From NCBI GenBank assembly GCA_947377705.1, contig CANCGU010000050.1, positions 1 through 13,134 on the forward strand: a stretch of 13,134 bases of DNA. Direction: 5' to 3'. Made by a program: the position numbers and the translations under genes. Each line of letters begins with the position of its first letter. Positions within the stretch are counted from its first letter, which is position 1. Below the pieces are notes generated by a model that saw nothing but the letters and a program-made list of their open reading frames with translations, was not told the origin of the DNA and ran no database searches. Shown one piece after another: positions 1 to 7,325 of this stretch. This stretch comes from Comamonadaceae bacterium (GTDB lineage: Bacteria; Pseudomonadota; Gammaproteobacteria; Burkholderiales; Burkholderiaceae).

Positions 1-31
1 TTTTACTTTGTGTACATTTTAAAGGTTATCA

Positions 32-1228
32 ATGAAAACGCCACATGTCTTGGTAGCCGGCGCTGGGCCGGTTGGGTTGGTCAGCGCATTAGTCCTAGGC
101 ACCGCTGGAATTCGTGTCACGGTTGTGGAGGGGGCTAACGACCTCAATATTGATTTGAGGGCTTCGACGTTCCATCCCCCGACGCTCGACATGCTGTCGA
201 GTTATGGACTAACCGATGATTTGATTCCACAAGGTTTGGTGGCTCGCTACACACAACAGCGCGACAGAAAAGACGGACTCATTGCAGAGTTCGACATGCA
301 TACCCTCAAAGATGACACCAACTTTCCGTTCCGTTTGCAATGTGAGCAATGGAAATTGACTCATCTGATCAAGGCTAAGCTTGCACAAATGCCGCATGTT
401 CAAATGTTGTTCGGAACTCAGGTGGAGCTTGTGTCGCAAACCGATGATGTAGTCTCAGTTTCTCTCAAAACGAATGGCGAAACGCATCAACTGCAAACCG
501 ACTATTTGATTGGCGCTGACGGCGCATCCAGCGCAGTTCGCAAAAGTATGGGTATTGAATTCGAAGGCTACACCTACCCAGAACGCTTCTTGGTAATTTC
601 CACGGCCTTTGAATATGCAGACCACCTGCCTCATCTGTCTTACGTCAACTATTGCTCCGACCCCCACGAGTGGTGCGTCTTACTCCGGGTACCCACTTTA
701 TGGCGCGTACTCTTTCCCACCAAGTTGGACGAAAGTGATGAGGAAGTCATGGGAGATGCATCCGTACAAAAGCGTTTGCAAGACCTGCTACCTCAGCCAA
801 AACACTACGAAACCGCGCACCGCACGCTGTACAAAGTACACCAGCGTGTCGCAGCAACTTTCCGTCAACATCGCGTCTTTTTAGCTGGGGATGCCGCGCA
901 CATCAACAACCCGTTGGGTGGCATGGGCATGAACGGTGGCGTTCATGATGCATTCAATCTTTGCGACAAACTGCTGGCTGTCTTGCAACGCGGCGAGCGT
1001 CCAGAGTTGCTGGACAGGTACGAGCGCCAACGTCGCGCCATAGCCATTGAGTACATCAATGCCAACACTGCGCGCAATAAAAAAGAAATCGAAGAGCGCG
1101 ATCCACAGTTGCGCAAGAAGACCCAGGATGAACTGCGGGCCATTGCCGGCGACCCCATCTCATCGCGCACCTATTTGAGAAAAACATCCATGATTGATGC
1201 ATTGCGTCGAGCAGAGGCCATCTTATGA
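32..1228 (+). CDS. FAD-dependent class A aromatic-ring monooxygenase
   Basis: Predicted cytoplasmic flavoprotein of the PheA/TfdB/para-hydroxybenzoate hydroxylase family, which uses NAD(P)H and O2 to hydroxylate an aromatic or heteroaromatic ring. Visible motifs: the N-terminal FAD-binding Rossmann loop GAGPVG at residues 10-15, with the end-of-strand acidic residue in VVEG at 31-34; the DG motif GADG at 161-164; and the GD motif GDAAH at 286-290 followed by the flavin-contacting segment NPLGGMGMNGG. At 398 residues it has the short single-unit form without the C-terminal thioredoxin-like domain of phenol hydroxylases. The ATG at 32 follows a Shine-Dalgarno AAAGG at 21-25. Its stop overlaps the next start as ATGA, indicating translational coupling. 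It is the first complete gene of a five-gene catabolic operon, which may extend beyond the left edge. Family assignment is firm; the substrate is unknown. Confidence 0.9.
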   Translation: MKTPHVLVAGAGPVGLVSALVLGTAGIRVTVVEGANDLNIDLRASTFHPPTLDMLSSYGLTDDLIPQGLVARYTQQRDRKDGLIAEFDMHTLKDDTNFPFRLQCEQWKLTHLIKAKLAQMPHVQMLFGTQVELVSQTDDVVSVSLKTNGETHQLQTDYLIGADGASSAVRKSMGIEFEGYTYPERFLVISTAFEYADHLPHLSYVNYCSDPHEWCVLLRVPTLWRVLFPTKLDESDEEVMGDASVQKRLQDLLPQPKHYETAHRTLYKVHQRVAATFRQHRVFLAGDAAHINNPLGGMGMNGGVHDAFNLCDKLLAVLQRGERPELLDRYERQRRAIAIEYINANTARNKKEIEERDPQLRKKTQDELRAIAGDPISSRTYLRKTSMIDALRRAEAIL

Positions 1229-2127
1229 CGCAGTTCGGTAAAAAACCACCCAGCGGTGAACAACGCCGTGCACTTCTACGCAGTCGCATCAAAAAAGGTG
1301 AACTAGTCATCGCGCCGGGCGTATTTGAAATGGTGTCGGCCACTATCGCAGACCGCATGGGGTTTGATGCCCTGTACATGACAGGCTACGGCACAGTGGC
1401 CTCCTATCTTGGTTTACCAGATGCAGGTTTGGCAAGTTATGCCGACATGGTGAACCGCGTCCAGCAGTTTTCGACCATCACCACCACGCCGATGATCTGT
1501 GATGCGGACACTGGCTTTGGAGGCTTGCTCAATGTGATGCACACCGTGCGTGGCTACGAGGCTGCAGGTGCATGTGCCATCCAAATTGAGGATCAAGAGT
1601 TTCCTAAAAAATGTGGCCACATGCTGGGACGCCGTGTCATCCCAGCAGAGCAAATGGCAGACAAAATCCGAGTAGCTGCCGAGACTAGAAATGACCCGAA
1701 CTTCTTGATCATTGCTCGCACGGACGCGCGGACCACGCTCGGCCTAGACGAGGCCTTGCGCCGCGCGGAAATGTATGCACGCGCAGGCGCAGATTTGTTG
1801 TTTGTCGAAAGCCCCGAGTCTGTCGAAGAAATGGCCACCATCACAAGGACTTTTGATCTGCCTTTGGTCGCCAACATGGTCGAAGGAGGACGCACGCCAG
1901 TCCTTACTCATGCGGAGCTAAAGTCTTTGGGCTACGGGTTGGCTATTTTTCCCGCGACGGCTTTCTTGGCTGCGGGGGCGGCATTTGAAGGGGTCTACAA
2001 CACACTCAAAGCCGACGGCTCAAGCACCCGCACTTCTGTGCCTTTGTATGAATTCCAAAAATTCTCACAACTGATGGGTTTTGATTGGGTCTCTCGCTTT
2101 GATCAAGCGCACGCCCAAAAAGATTGA
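1225..2127 (+). CDS. Isocitrate lyase/PEP mutase-superfamily C-C lyase
   Basis: Predicted TIM-barrel enzyme of the isocitrate lyase/PEP mutase superfamily, whose members mostly cleave 2-hydroxy di- or tricarboxylates (methylisocitrate, 2,3-dimethylmalate) or hydrolyse oxaloacetate. Seen in the 300 residues: the Mg-binding DADTGFGG at 93-100, an IED metal-ligand segment at 121-123, the catalytic-loop motif KKCGH at 128-132 with its cysteine, RTDAR at 165-169, and VANMVEGG at 215-222. The KKCGH cysteine favours a lyase over a phosphonate mutase. Its length fits the methylisocitrate lyase/dimethylmalate lyase branch, not full isocitrate lyase of over 400 residues. It starts within the stop codon of the preceding monooxygenase gene (ATGA, 4-base overlap), so the two are coupled. 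The absence of neighbouring prpC/prpD-type genes argues against propionate metabolism. The likely role is splitting a hydroxy acid late in the pathway; this is inferred. Confidence 0.88.
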   Translation: MTQFGKKPPSGEQRRALLRSRIKKGELVIAPGVFEMVSATIADRMGFDALYMTGYGTVASYLGLPDAGLASYADMVNRVQQFSTITTTPMICDADTGFGGLLNVMHTVRGYEAAGACAIQIEDQEFPKKCGHMLGRRVIPAEQMADKIRVAAETRNDPNFLIIARTDARTTLGLDEALRRAEMYARAGADLLFVESPESVEEMATITRTFDLPLVANMVEGGRTPVLTHAELKSLGYGLAIFPATAFLAAGAAFEGVYNTLKADGSSTRTSVPLYEFQKFSQLMGFDWVSRFDQAHAQKD

Positions 2128-2134
2128 CTACCAG

Positions 2135-2755
2135 ATGGACAAACACCATATTTATCAACACCAAGGCCTTGGCGGAACCTCTGGCGTAGGGCTGCGCTGC
2201 GGATTAGTGTTGGTCGATTTTGTCAACGGATTCGTAGACTTTGACCAACTCGGTGGCCCCCATATCGAACAAGCGGCGGAGCACACTCAGGGGCTGCTGA
2301 CTTGGTTTCGTCAAAGCCAACTCCCCATCGCACATACGCGCGTGGTGTTTGAGGAAGATGGCTCCAACCACAATGTGTTTGCACTTCGGGTCAAACCCTT
2401 GCAAAAACTCACCGAACATGCCCAAGCTTCGCAGATCGTTGACATACTCAAACCTCAAGCGGCTGAGTGGGTGATCCGCAAGCAATCGGCCTCTGCATTT
2501 TTCCAAACTGGATTGGCAGACTGGTTACGGTTGCGCGGGGTCGACACGGCGGTAATAGTGGGTTGCACCACCAGCGGTTGCGTAAGAGCCACGGTCGTGG
2601 ATGCCATGCAGCACAACTTCAAAACTTTGGTCATTAGCGACTGCGTGGGTGACCGTGCTCTCGAACCGCACGAAGCCAATTTGTTTGATATGCAACAAAA
2701 GTATGCCGATGTAATGACACGCGACAGTTTCATAGACCAACTTGATAGAAGGTAA
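2135..2755 (+). CDS. Isochorismatase-superfamily amidohydrolase (carbamoylsarcosine/maleamate amidase-like)
   Basis: Cysteine hydrolase of the isochorismatase-like fold, expected to release ammonia from an amide or N-carbamoyl compound in the cytoplasm. The catalytic triad is visible, numbered from the ATG at 2135: Asp28 in VLVDFVNGF, Lys116 in IRKQSASAF, and Cys148 in VGCTTSGCVRAT. The VGCTTSGCVRA signature is typical of N-carbamoylsarcosine amidase and its relatives, which include the maleamate amidase NicF. True isochorismatases instead bind a large aromatic substrate. The frame is open back to a TTG at 2081, but that start would lie deep inside the upstream gene. The ATG at 2135, 7 bases after the upstream stop, gives a normal 206-residue protein. 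The following gene belongs to the maleate isomerase family, so an amide-to-diacid step feeding that enzyme is plausible. Family firm, substrate inferred. Confidence 0.88.
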   Translation: MDKHHIYQHQGLGGTSGVGLRCGLVLVDFVNGFVDFDQLGGPHIEQAAEHTQGLLTWFRQSQLPIAHTRVVFEEDGSNHNVFALRVKPLQKLTEHAQASQIVDILKPQAAEWVIRKQSASAFFQTGLADWLRLRGVDTAVIVGCTTSGCVRATVVDAMQHNFKTLVISDCVGDRALEPHEANLFDMQQKYADVMTRDSFIDQLDRR

Positions 2756-2760
2756 TTCAA

Positions 2761-3504
2761 ATGACAGACCATCTAGGCTATCGCAAAAAACTAGGCACCT
2801 TGGGTCCATCCACCAACACGATTGTTCAACCCGACTTTGACGACCTGCGTCCGGTAGGGGTAACCAACCACTACAGCCGCATCGTGATCCCAAATAACCC
2901 CGTCAATGACAACGAAAGTTTTTTGCGCCTAGTCGAAAGCATCAACGCAAGCACGCTTGATGCTGTGGATGTGCTGCGCACATGCGACATGGACTACATG
3001 GTGATGGGTATGTCGGCCGCTACCTTTTGGAATGGTCGTGAAGGCGCTTCTCAGTACCTCAAAAACATGACAGAGCGTGCACAAGTTGGCGTGTCTTGCG
3101 GATCTTTCGCCACCGAAGCGGCATTGAATGTCTACAAGGCCAAGCGCATTGCTTTTTTATCGCCTTATTTCGAAGTGGCCAATGACCAAGTGCGGCGCTT
3201 CTATCAGGACTGCGGCTTCACCGTGGTTCGCGATGTCTGCTTGCATCGACCTAGCCCCGTCCTCATCGCCCACACCACCGACGACATGTGCCGCCAAGCC
3301 ATTCGCCAACTAGATGGCGATGATGTGGATGCCATCGTCCAAGTAGGTACCAACTTGTCGATGATCCGATTGGCTGCTGCCGCTGAGTTATTTTTAGGAA
3401 AACCAGTTATTGCCATCAATACTGCCACTTATTGGCATGCACTGCGTGCCTTGGGTATCAACGACAAAAAGTCCGGTTTTGGCTCTTTGTTAGAGCATCA
3501 CTGA
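2761..3504 (+). CDS. Maleate isomerase/arylmalonate decarboxylase-family protein lacking the usual cysteines
   Basis: Member of the Asp/Glu racemase superfamily, in the branch containing maleate cis-trans isomerase and arylmalonate decarboxylase. The N-terminal segment GTLGPSTNTIVQPD at 12-25 is the branch's substrate carboxylate-binding loop. SPYFEVANDQVRRF at 134-147 and the final INTATYWHALRALGI are also branch-like. Maleate isomerases use two active-site cysteines and arylmalonate decarboxylase one. By eye, the first position falls in VMGMSAATFW (81-90) and the second in VQVGTNLSM (193-201), and neither holds a cysteine. The remaining cysteines (75, 113, 151, 160, 177) lie elsewhere. The fold is therefore clear but the reaction is uncertain: isomerase, decarboxylase or something else. 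A strong Shine-Dalgarno AGAAGG at 2747-2752 overlaps the end of the upstream gene, and the ATG follows that stop by 5 bases. Confidence 0.82.
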   Translation: MTDHLGYRKKLGTLGPSTNTIVQPDFDDLRPVGVTNHYSRIVIPNNPVNDNESFLRLVESINASTLDAVDVLRTCDMDYMVMGMSAATFWNGREGASQYLKNMTERAQVGVSCGSFATEAALNVYKAKRIAFLSPYFEVANDQVRRFYQDCGFTVVRDVCLHRPSPVLIAHTTDDMCRQAIRQLDGDDVDAIVQVGTNLSMIRLAAAAELFLGKPVIAINTATYWHALRALGINDKKSGFGSLLEHH

Positions 3505-3544
3505 TTGATTTGTGACATTCACCTTTTGACGGAGTACCCCGACT

Positions 3545-4513
3545 ATGTTGCGACACCCATTCATCTGCTTCGTTTTGGCCTCGCTCCTAGGTGGGCTACA
3601 AAATGCCAACGCAGAAGCATTTCCCAGCAAAAAAGTTGTCATCGTTGTCCCTGCTTTGACGGGTAGTTCAGATGTATTTGCGCGTGCCATGGCGCAGCGT
3701 TTGGCGCCAGCATTGGGGCAACCTGTTGTGGTTGAACAAAAACCGGGCGCTGGCACAAACATTGGCAATGATTTTGTCGCGAAATCAGCACCAGATGGTC
3801 ACACCATGTTGATCAATGGCTTGCCACTGGTGACCAATCAAGCTCTATATCCAAAGTTGCCTTACGACACCGTACGTGACTTGACGCCTGTCATTGAAGT
3901 GGCAGAAGTACCCAACGTCATCACGGTGCCTGCAAACTTGCCCATCAACACCTTGCGCGAATTGGTGGACCTGGCCAAAAAAGAACCCGATCGCTTCAAC
4001 TATGGTTCCCCTGGTGCGGGCAGTTCGGGCCATTTGTCTGCCGAGTTGCTGAGTGTCAAAAGCGGTGCCAAGTTCACACACGTACCCTACCAAGGCAATG
4101 CTCAAGCTACCAACGATCACTTAGCTGGCGTGTTGCAAGTGGGTTTTATCAACCTGCCTGTTGGATTGCCGTTTGTGAAAGCTGGCCGACTCAAGGCACT
4201 CGCTGTCACCAGTTCCAAACGCAGTCCCATGTTGCCTGATGTTCCAACGGTTGCAGAGGCCTTGAACATGCCTGACTATGAACTCTCGGGTTGGTTCGGC
4301 ATCATGGTGCCCAGCAAAACACCACCAGAAGTGGTCGCACGTTTAAATGCCGAAATTGGAAAAATTTTGGCTGACCCCAGCTATATAGAGATTGTCAAAG
4401 CCGCCGGGGGAACAGTGCTCGGTGGCAGTGCGGCGCAGTTTGAAGCCCGCATGCGCCGGGACACTGTGCGCCTCACCGAAGTCATTCGTATCACGGGCGC
4501 AAAGGCGAATTAA
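3545..4513 (+). CDS. Bug/TctC-family periplasmic solute-binding protein
   Basis: Extracytoplasmic binding receptor of the tripartite tricarboxylate transporter (TTT) family, the Bug family that is greatly expanded in Burkholderiales. These proteins bind carboxylates and related small acids in the periplasm. Residues 1-23 form a Sec signal peptide: a short basic start, a hydrophobic stretch, and a predicted cut after ANA. The mature part shows family features: VVPALTGSSDVFARAMAQ near 34-51, VVEQKPGAGTNIG near 62-74, the loop APDGHTML at 82-89, YGSPGAGSSGHLSAELL, and VPYQG. Its 322 residues are usual for the family. A Shine-Dalgarno GGAG at 3531-3534 precedes the ATG by 10 bases. It lies 40 bases after the isomerase-like gene on the same strand, so it probably delivers the substrate of this operon. 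No TctA or TctB membrane gene is in the window, so it would have to use a distant permease. Confidence 0.93.
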   Translation: MLRHPFICFVLASLLGGLQNANAEAFPSKKVVIVVPALTGSSDVFARAMAQRLAPALGQPVVVEQKPGAGTNIGNDFVAKSAPDGHTMLINGLPLVTNQALYPKLPYDTVRDLTPVIEVAEVPNVITVPANLPINTLRELVDLAKKEPDRFNYGSPGAGSSGHLSAELLSVKSGAKFTHVPYQGNAQATNDHLAGVLQVGFINLPVGLPFVKAGRLKALAVTSSKRSPMLPDVPTVAEALNMPDYELSGWFGIMVPSKTPPEVVARLNAEIGKILADPSYIEIVKAAGGTVLGGSAAQFEARMRRDTVRLTEVIRITGAKAN

Positions 4514-4583
4514 TCGGACCAACCCAGACTTCATTAGCCTTGAAAGTTAGACACCCGATCCTCGTGGTTTTAGACTCGCAATT

Positions 4584-4614
4584 AAAAAACCCCAAGTAAA
4601 TTAATTACTTGGGG
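4584..4614 (-). terminator. Intrinsic terminator of tRNA-Ser
   Basis: A perfect 10-bp stem, CCCCAAGTAA paired with TTACTTGGGG, spans 4590-4614 with a 5-base loop. Read on the minus strand it is followed by six T residues (4589-4584), a classical rho-independent terminator placed 9 bases beyond the encoded CCA of the tRNA gene. Read on the plus strand the hairpin is followed only by TTACAC, so it would be a weak terminator for the catabolic operon. It may still give partial bidirectional termination. Confidence 0.88.
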
Positions 4615-4622
4615 TTACACAA

Positions 4623-4712
4623 TGGCGGAAGCGGTGAGATTCGAACTCACGGAAGGCTCACACCTTCGCCGGTTTTCAAGACCGGTGCATTCAACCACTC
4701 TGCCACGCTTCC
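4623..4712 (-). tRNA. tRNA-Ser(UGA)
   Basis: On the minus strand the gene begins GGAAGCG (4712-4706), which pairs with CGCTTCC (4633-4627), followed by discriminator G and an encoded CCA at 4625-4623. The anticodon loop CTTGAAA between CCGGT and ACCGG gives anticodon TGA (complement of 4676-4678), reading UCA and related serine codons. The T arm carries GTTCGAATC. The 90-base length and long variable arm with a GAAGG/CCTTC stem are class II features expected of tRNA-Ser. It sits between the plus-strand catabolic operon and the minus-strand rph-rdgB-hemW unit, with its 3' end facing the catabolic operon. Confidence 0.97.
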
Positions 4713-4731
4713 TTGTTGAATTTCAGGCGCC

Positions 4732-4755
4732 ATTGTAATGGCTCTTTGGCCTGTT
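4732..4755 (-). promoter_or_regulatory. Possible tRNA-Ser promoter
   Basis: Reading the minus strand upstream of the tRNA, the hexamer TACAAT (complement of 4732-4737) matches the sigma-70 -10 consensus at five of six positions. It would place initiation about 12 bases before the mature 5' end. No good -35 box is visible at the expected distance. This element lies in the 51-base gap after hemW, so read-through from the hemW unit is an alternative source of transcript. Confidence 0.4.
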
Positions 4756-4763
4756 TTTGACGT

Positions 4764-5978
4764 TCAGGCCTCAGACAAAAACAAAGATTGCAAATCGCTC
4801 AAAAAATCAAAGCCACGCTCGGTGGGCACCACGCGCTGAAAGTCGCGCGTGATGAGGCCTTTGGCTTCGGCCTCGGTCAGTGCGGCCTGAATGGCGGTCA
4901 CGGGCAGGCCGGTGCGATCGGTGAAGTCGGCCAACGAAAAGCCGTGGCGCAGACGCAGGGCGTTGAGCATGAACTCAAACGGCAGCTCGGCGCGGGCCAC
5001 CTCGGTGCTTTGGGCCACGGCGCGGTCGGCGCGGCTGGTGTCTAGCGCGTGGTCCATGAACAGGCGCGGGTCGCGGTTGCGCACTTGGCGCAGCACGCGA
5101 TGGGCAAAGCTGAGTTTGCTGTGTGCGCCAGCACCAATGCCCAGATAGTCGCCAAACTGCCAGTAGTTGAGGTTGTGCCAGCAACGGTGGTTGTCTTTGG
5201 CGTAGGCCGAAACTTCATAGCGGTGCAGGCCCACGGTGGCGGTGCGCTCGGTGATGCGGTCGAGCATGGCGTAGGCGTCGTCGTCTTCCGGCACTTGGGG
5301 TGGGAATTTGGCAAACACGGTGTTGGGCTCGATGGTGAGGTGGTACACCGACAAGTGCGGGGGCTGCAGAGACAAAGCCATGTCAAGGTCTTCGTCCAAC
5401 TGCGCCAGCGTTTGGCCTGGCAAGGCGTACATCAGGTCGAGGTTGAAGGTGTCAAAAGCTTCACGCGCCTCCTCTACCGCTGCAATGGCTTGGGCGCGGT
5501 TGTGCACGCGCCCCAAGGCTTGCAAGTGTTGGTCGTTGAAGCTTTGCACGCCCACCGACAAACGGGTGACGCCTGCGGCGCGGAAGGCGCGGAAGCGGTC
5601 TTTTTCAAACGTGCCGGGGTTGGCCTCTAGCGTGATTTCGCAATCGGCCTCTAGGCGCAAACGCGCACGCATGTCGCTAATCAGCCGCTCAATCGCAGCA
5701 GGCGAAAACAAGCTGGGCGTACCGCCTCCAATGAAGATGCTGTGCACACTGCGGCCCCAGATGAGGGGCAGGCTGTGTTCGAGATCGGCGCACAAGGCAT
5801 CGAGGTAACGCTGCTCGGGCAGCTCGCCGCCCACGCTGCTGTTGAGTTCGTGCGAGTTGAAGTCGCAATACGGGCACTTCTTCAAGCACCACGGCAAATG
5901 CACGTACAGCGAGAGCGGCGGCAAGCTGTTCAAAGACAGCGTGCCGGGGCGCATGAGGTGTTGGATGTCTTGGGTCAT
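4764..5978 (-). CDS. hemW: HemW, radical SAM heme chaperone
   Basis: Radical SAM protein of the HemN/HemW group, formerly annotated as oxygen-independent coproporphyrinogen III oxidase-like. HemW proteins bind heme and a 4Fe-4S cluster and help deliver heme to respiratory proteins. Numbered from the ATG at 5978, the cluster motif is C31-LKK-C35-PY-C38 in PWCLKKCPYCDF, followed by GGGTPS at 84-89, LEANPGTF, LSVGVQSFND, DLMYALPGQT, and a C-terminal HemN_C-type winged region. The motif spacing and surrounding residues fit HemW, not true HemN. The frame stays open to an ATG at 6044, but that start would lie inside rdgB; the ATG at 5978, 10 bases past the rdgB stop, gives a normal 404-residue protein. 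It is the last gene of the minus-strand rph-rdgB-hemW unit. Confidence 0.93.
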   Translation of the reverse strand: MTQDIQHLMRPGTLSLNSLPPLSLYVHLPWCLKKCPYCDFNSHELNSSVGGELPEQRYLDALCADLEHSLPLIWGRSVHSIFIGGGTPSLFSPAAIERLISDMRARLRLEADCEITLEANPGTFEKDRFRAFRAAGVTRLSVGVQSFNDQHLQALGRVHNRAQAIAAVEEAREAFDTFNLDLMYALPGQTLAQLDEDLDMALSLQPPHLSVYHLTIEPNTVFAKFPPQVPEDDDAYAMLDRITERTATVGLHRYEVSAYAKDNHRCWHNLNYWQFGDYLGIGAGAHSKLSFAHRVLRQVRNRDPRLFMDHALDTSRADRAVAQSTEVARAELPFEFMLNALRLRHGFSLADFTDRTGLPVTAIQAALTEAEAKGLITRDFQRVVPTERGFDFLSDLQSLFLSEA

Positions 5979-5988
5979 TGACAGTGTT

Positions 5989-6594
5989 TCAAGCGAACCA
6001 TCGCTCGCGCATGAGCGCGAGCATTTGCTGTGCCGCTTGGCCACGGTGGCTGTTGGCGTTTTTCACCTCGATGGGTAGCTCGGCAAAGGTTTTGCCAAAG
6101 CGCGGGATGAACATGATGGGATCAAAGCCAAAGCCGTTGCTACCCACAGGCGCACGGGTAATTTCACCCACCGCACGGCCCACGGCAATGAGTGGCTCGG
6201 GGTCATCCGGGTGGCGCACGGCCACGAGGGTGCTAACCAAGGCGGCGCGTCGGTTGTCGATGTTGGCCATTTGTTCGAGCAAGGCGCGCACATTGTTGTC
6301 GTCGCTTTTCTCGTAGCCAAACTGGGTGGCGTAGAAGGCGGTTTGCACGCCGGGCAGGCCGCCAAAGGCGTCTACACACAAGCCCGCATCGTCGGCCACA
6401 GCGGGCAAGCCGCTTTCACGCGCGGCGTGGCGGGCTTTGGCCAAGGCGTTTTCAACAAAGCTGTGAAATGGCTCTTCGGCTTCGCCAATGTGCAAATCGC
6501 CTTGGCGCACCAGCTCGACGCCCAGCGGCGCAAACATGGCTTGCAACTCGGCGAGCTTGCCTTGGTTGTTGGAGGCCAGAACGATTCGTTTCAA
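5989..6594 (-). CDS. rdgB: RdgB/HAM1-family XTP/dITP pyrophosphatase
   Basis: Non-canonical purine NTP pyrophosphatase that converts XTP, dITP and ITP to monophosphates plus pyrophosphate, keeping deaminated purines out of DNA and RNA. Visible motifs: the N-terminal substrate-binding [10 protein letters not shown] at residues 8-17, the metal/catalytic segment [11 protein letters not shown] near 66-76, the [14 protein letters not shown] block near 149-162, and the C-terminal SHRGQA that contacts the base. The 201-residue length is normal. Its ATG overlaps the stop codon of rph by 4 bases, indicating translational coupling, and hemW follows after 10 bases. The arrangement rph-rdgB-hemW is common in proteobacteria. 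Nothing is missing or truncated. Confidence 0.96.
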   Translation of the reverse strand: MKRIVLASNNQGKLAELQAMFAPLGVELVRQGDLHIGEAEEPFHSFVENALAKARHAARESGLPAVADDAGLCVDAFGGLPGVQTAFYATQFGYEKSDDNNVRALLEQMANIDNRRAALVSTLVAVRHPDDPEPLIAVGRAVGEITRAPVGSNGFGFDPIMFIPRFGKTFAELPIEVKNANSHRGQAAQQMLALMRERWFA

Positions 6595-7325
6595 GATTGC
6601 AATGCCTCTTGCTGCATGGCGATGAGTTCGCTCACGCCTTTTTCGGCCAAGGCCAGCAAGGCGTTCATTTGATCGCGGGTGAAAGGCAGGCCTTCGGCTG
6701 TGCCCTGCACTTCCACATAGTGGCCTGCGCTGGTCATGACCACGTTCATGTCGGTGTCGCAGGCCGAGTCTTCGGTGTATTCCAAATCGAGCAAGGGCAA
6801 ATCGCCCAACATGCCCACCGAAATCGCGGCCACGCCTTGGGTGATGGGGCTCTCAGTCAGCTTGCCTGCGGCAATGAGTTTGTTGACCGCATCTTGTGCA
6901 GCCACAAACGCGCCAGTGATGCTGGCGGTGCGTGTGCCGCCGTCGGCTTGCAACACGTCGCAGTCGAGGTGAATGGTGCGTTCGCCGAGTTTTTTGAGGT
7001 CAAACACCGCGCGCATCGAGCGGCCAATGAGGCGCTGAATTTCTTGCGTACGGCCCGATTGCTTGCCGCGTGCGGCTTCGCGGTCGCTGCGGGTGTGGGT
7101 GGCGCGAGGCAGCATGCCGTATTCAGCGGTGACCCAGCCTTCGCCCGAGCCTTTTTTATGACCCGGCACTTTTTCTTCTACCGACGCGGTGCAGAGCACC
7201 TTGGTGTGCCCAAACTCAATCAGCACCGAGCCTTCGGCGTGCATGGTGTAGTGGCGGGTGATGCGCACGGGGCGCAGTTGGTCAGCAGCACGGGTGTGGC
7301 GAGATGCGGGCAAGGTAGTGGTCAT
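6591..7325 (-). CDS. rph: Ribonuclease PH
   Basis: Phosphate-dependent 3'-5' exoribonuclease that trims tRNA 3' ends and takes part in rRNA decay, acting as a hexamer in the cytoplasm. Seen in 244 residues: the N-terminal [20 protein letters not shown] typical of RNase [27 protein letters not shown] with its conserved loop, [29 protein letters not shown] broken across positions 76-103, the phosphate-binding GGTRTASI at 129-136, and the acidic catalytic stretch [15 protein letters not shown] at 179-193. Full-length and intact, unlike the frameshifted copy known from E. coli K-12. First gene of the minus-strand unit, overlapping rdgB by 4 bases. It is divergent from yicC across a 150-base gap that must hold both promoters. 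Confidence 0.97.
   Translation of the reverse strand: MTTTLPASRHTRAADQLRPVRITRHYTMHAEGSVLIEFGHTKVLCTASVEEKVPGHKKGSGEGWVTAEYGMLPRATHTRSDREAARGKQSGRTQEIQRLIGRSMRAVFDLKKLGERTIHLDCDVLQADGGTRTASITGAFVAAQDAVNKLIAAGKLTESPITQGVAAISVGMLGDLPLLDLEYTEDSACDTDMNVVMTSAGHYVEVQGTAEGLPFTRDQMNALLALAEKGVSELIAMQQEALQS

Noticed and set aside
2081..2134. Upstream TTG start for the amidase gene
   Set aside because: It would overlap the lyase gene by 47 bases and add 18 residues not expected for the family. The ATG at 2135 is better placed.
4590..4614. Hairpin considered as the terminator of the plus-strand catabolic operon
   Set aside because: On the plus strand it is followed by only two T residues, while the six-T run is on the minus-strand side, so it belongs to tRNA-Ser; a minor bidirectional effect is possible.
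5049..5630. Plus-strand open frame of 193 codons opposite hemW
   Set aside because: Antisense shadow of hemW with no start signal or recognisable motif.
5979..6044. Longer hemW start at 6044
   Set aside because: The added 22 residues lie inside rdgB and do not resemble the HemW N-terminus; the ATG at 5978 fits the operon spacing.
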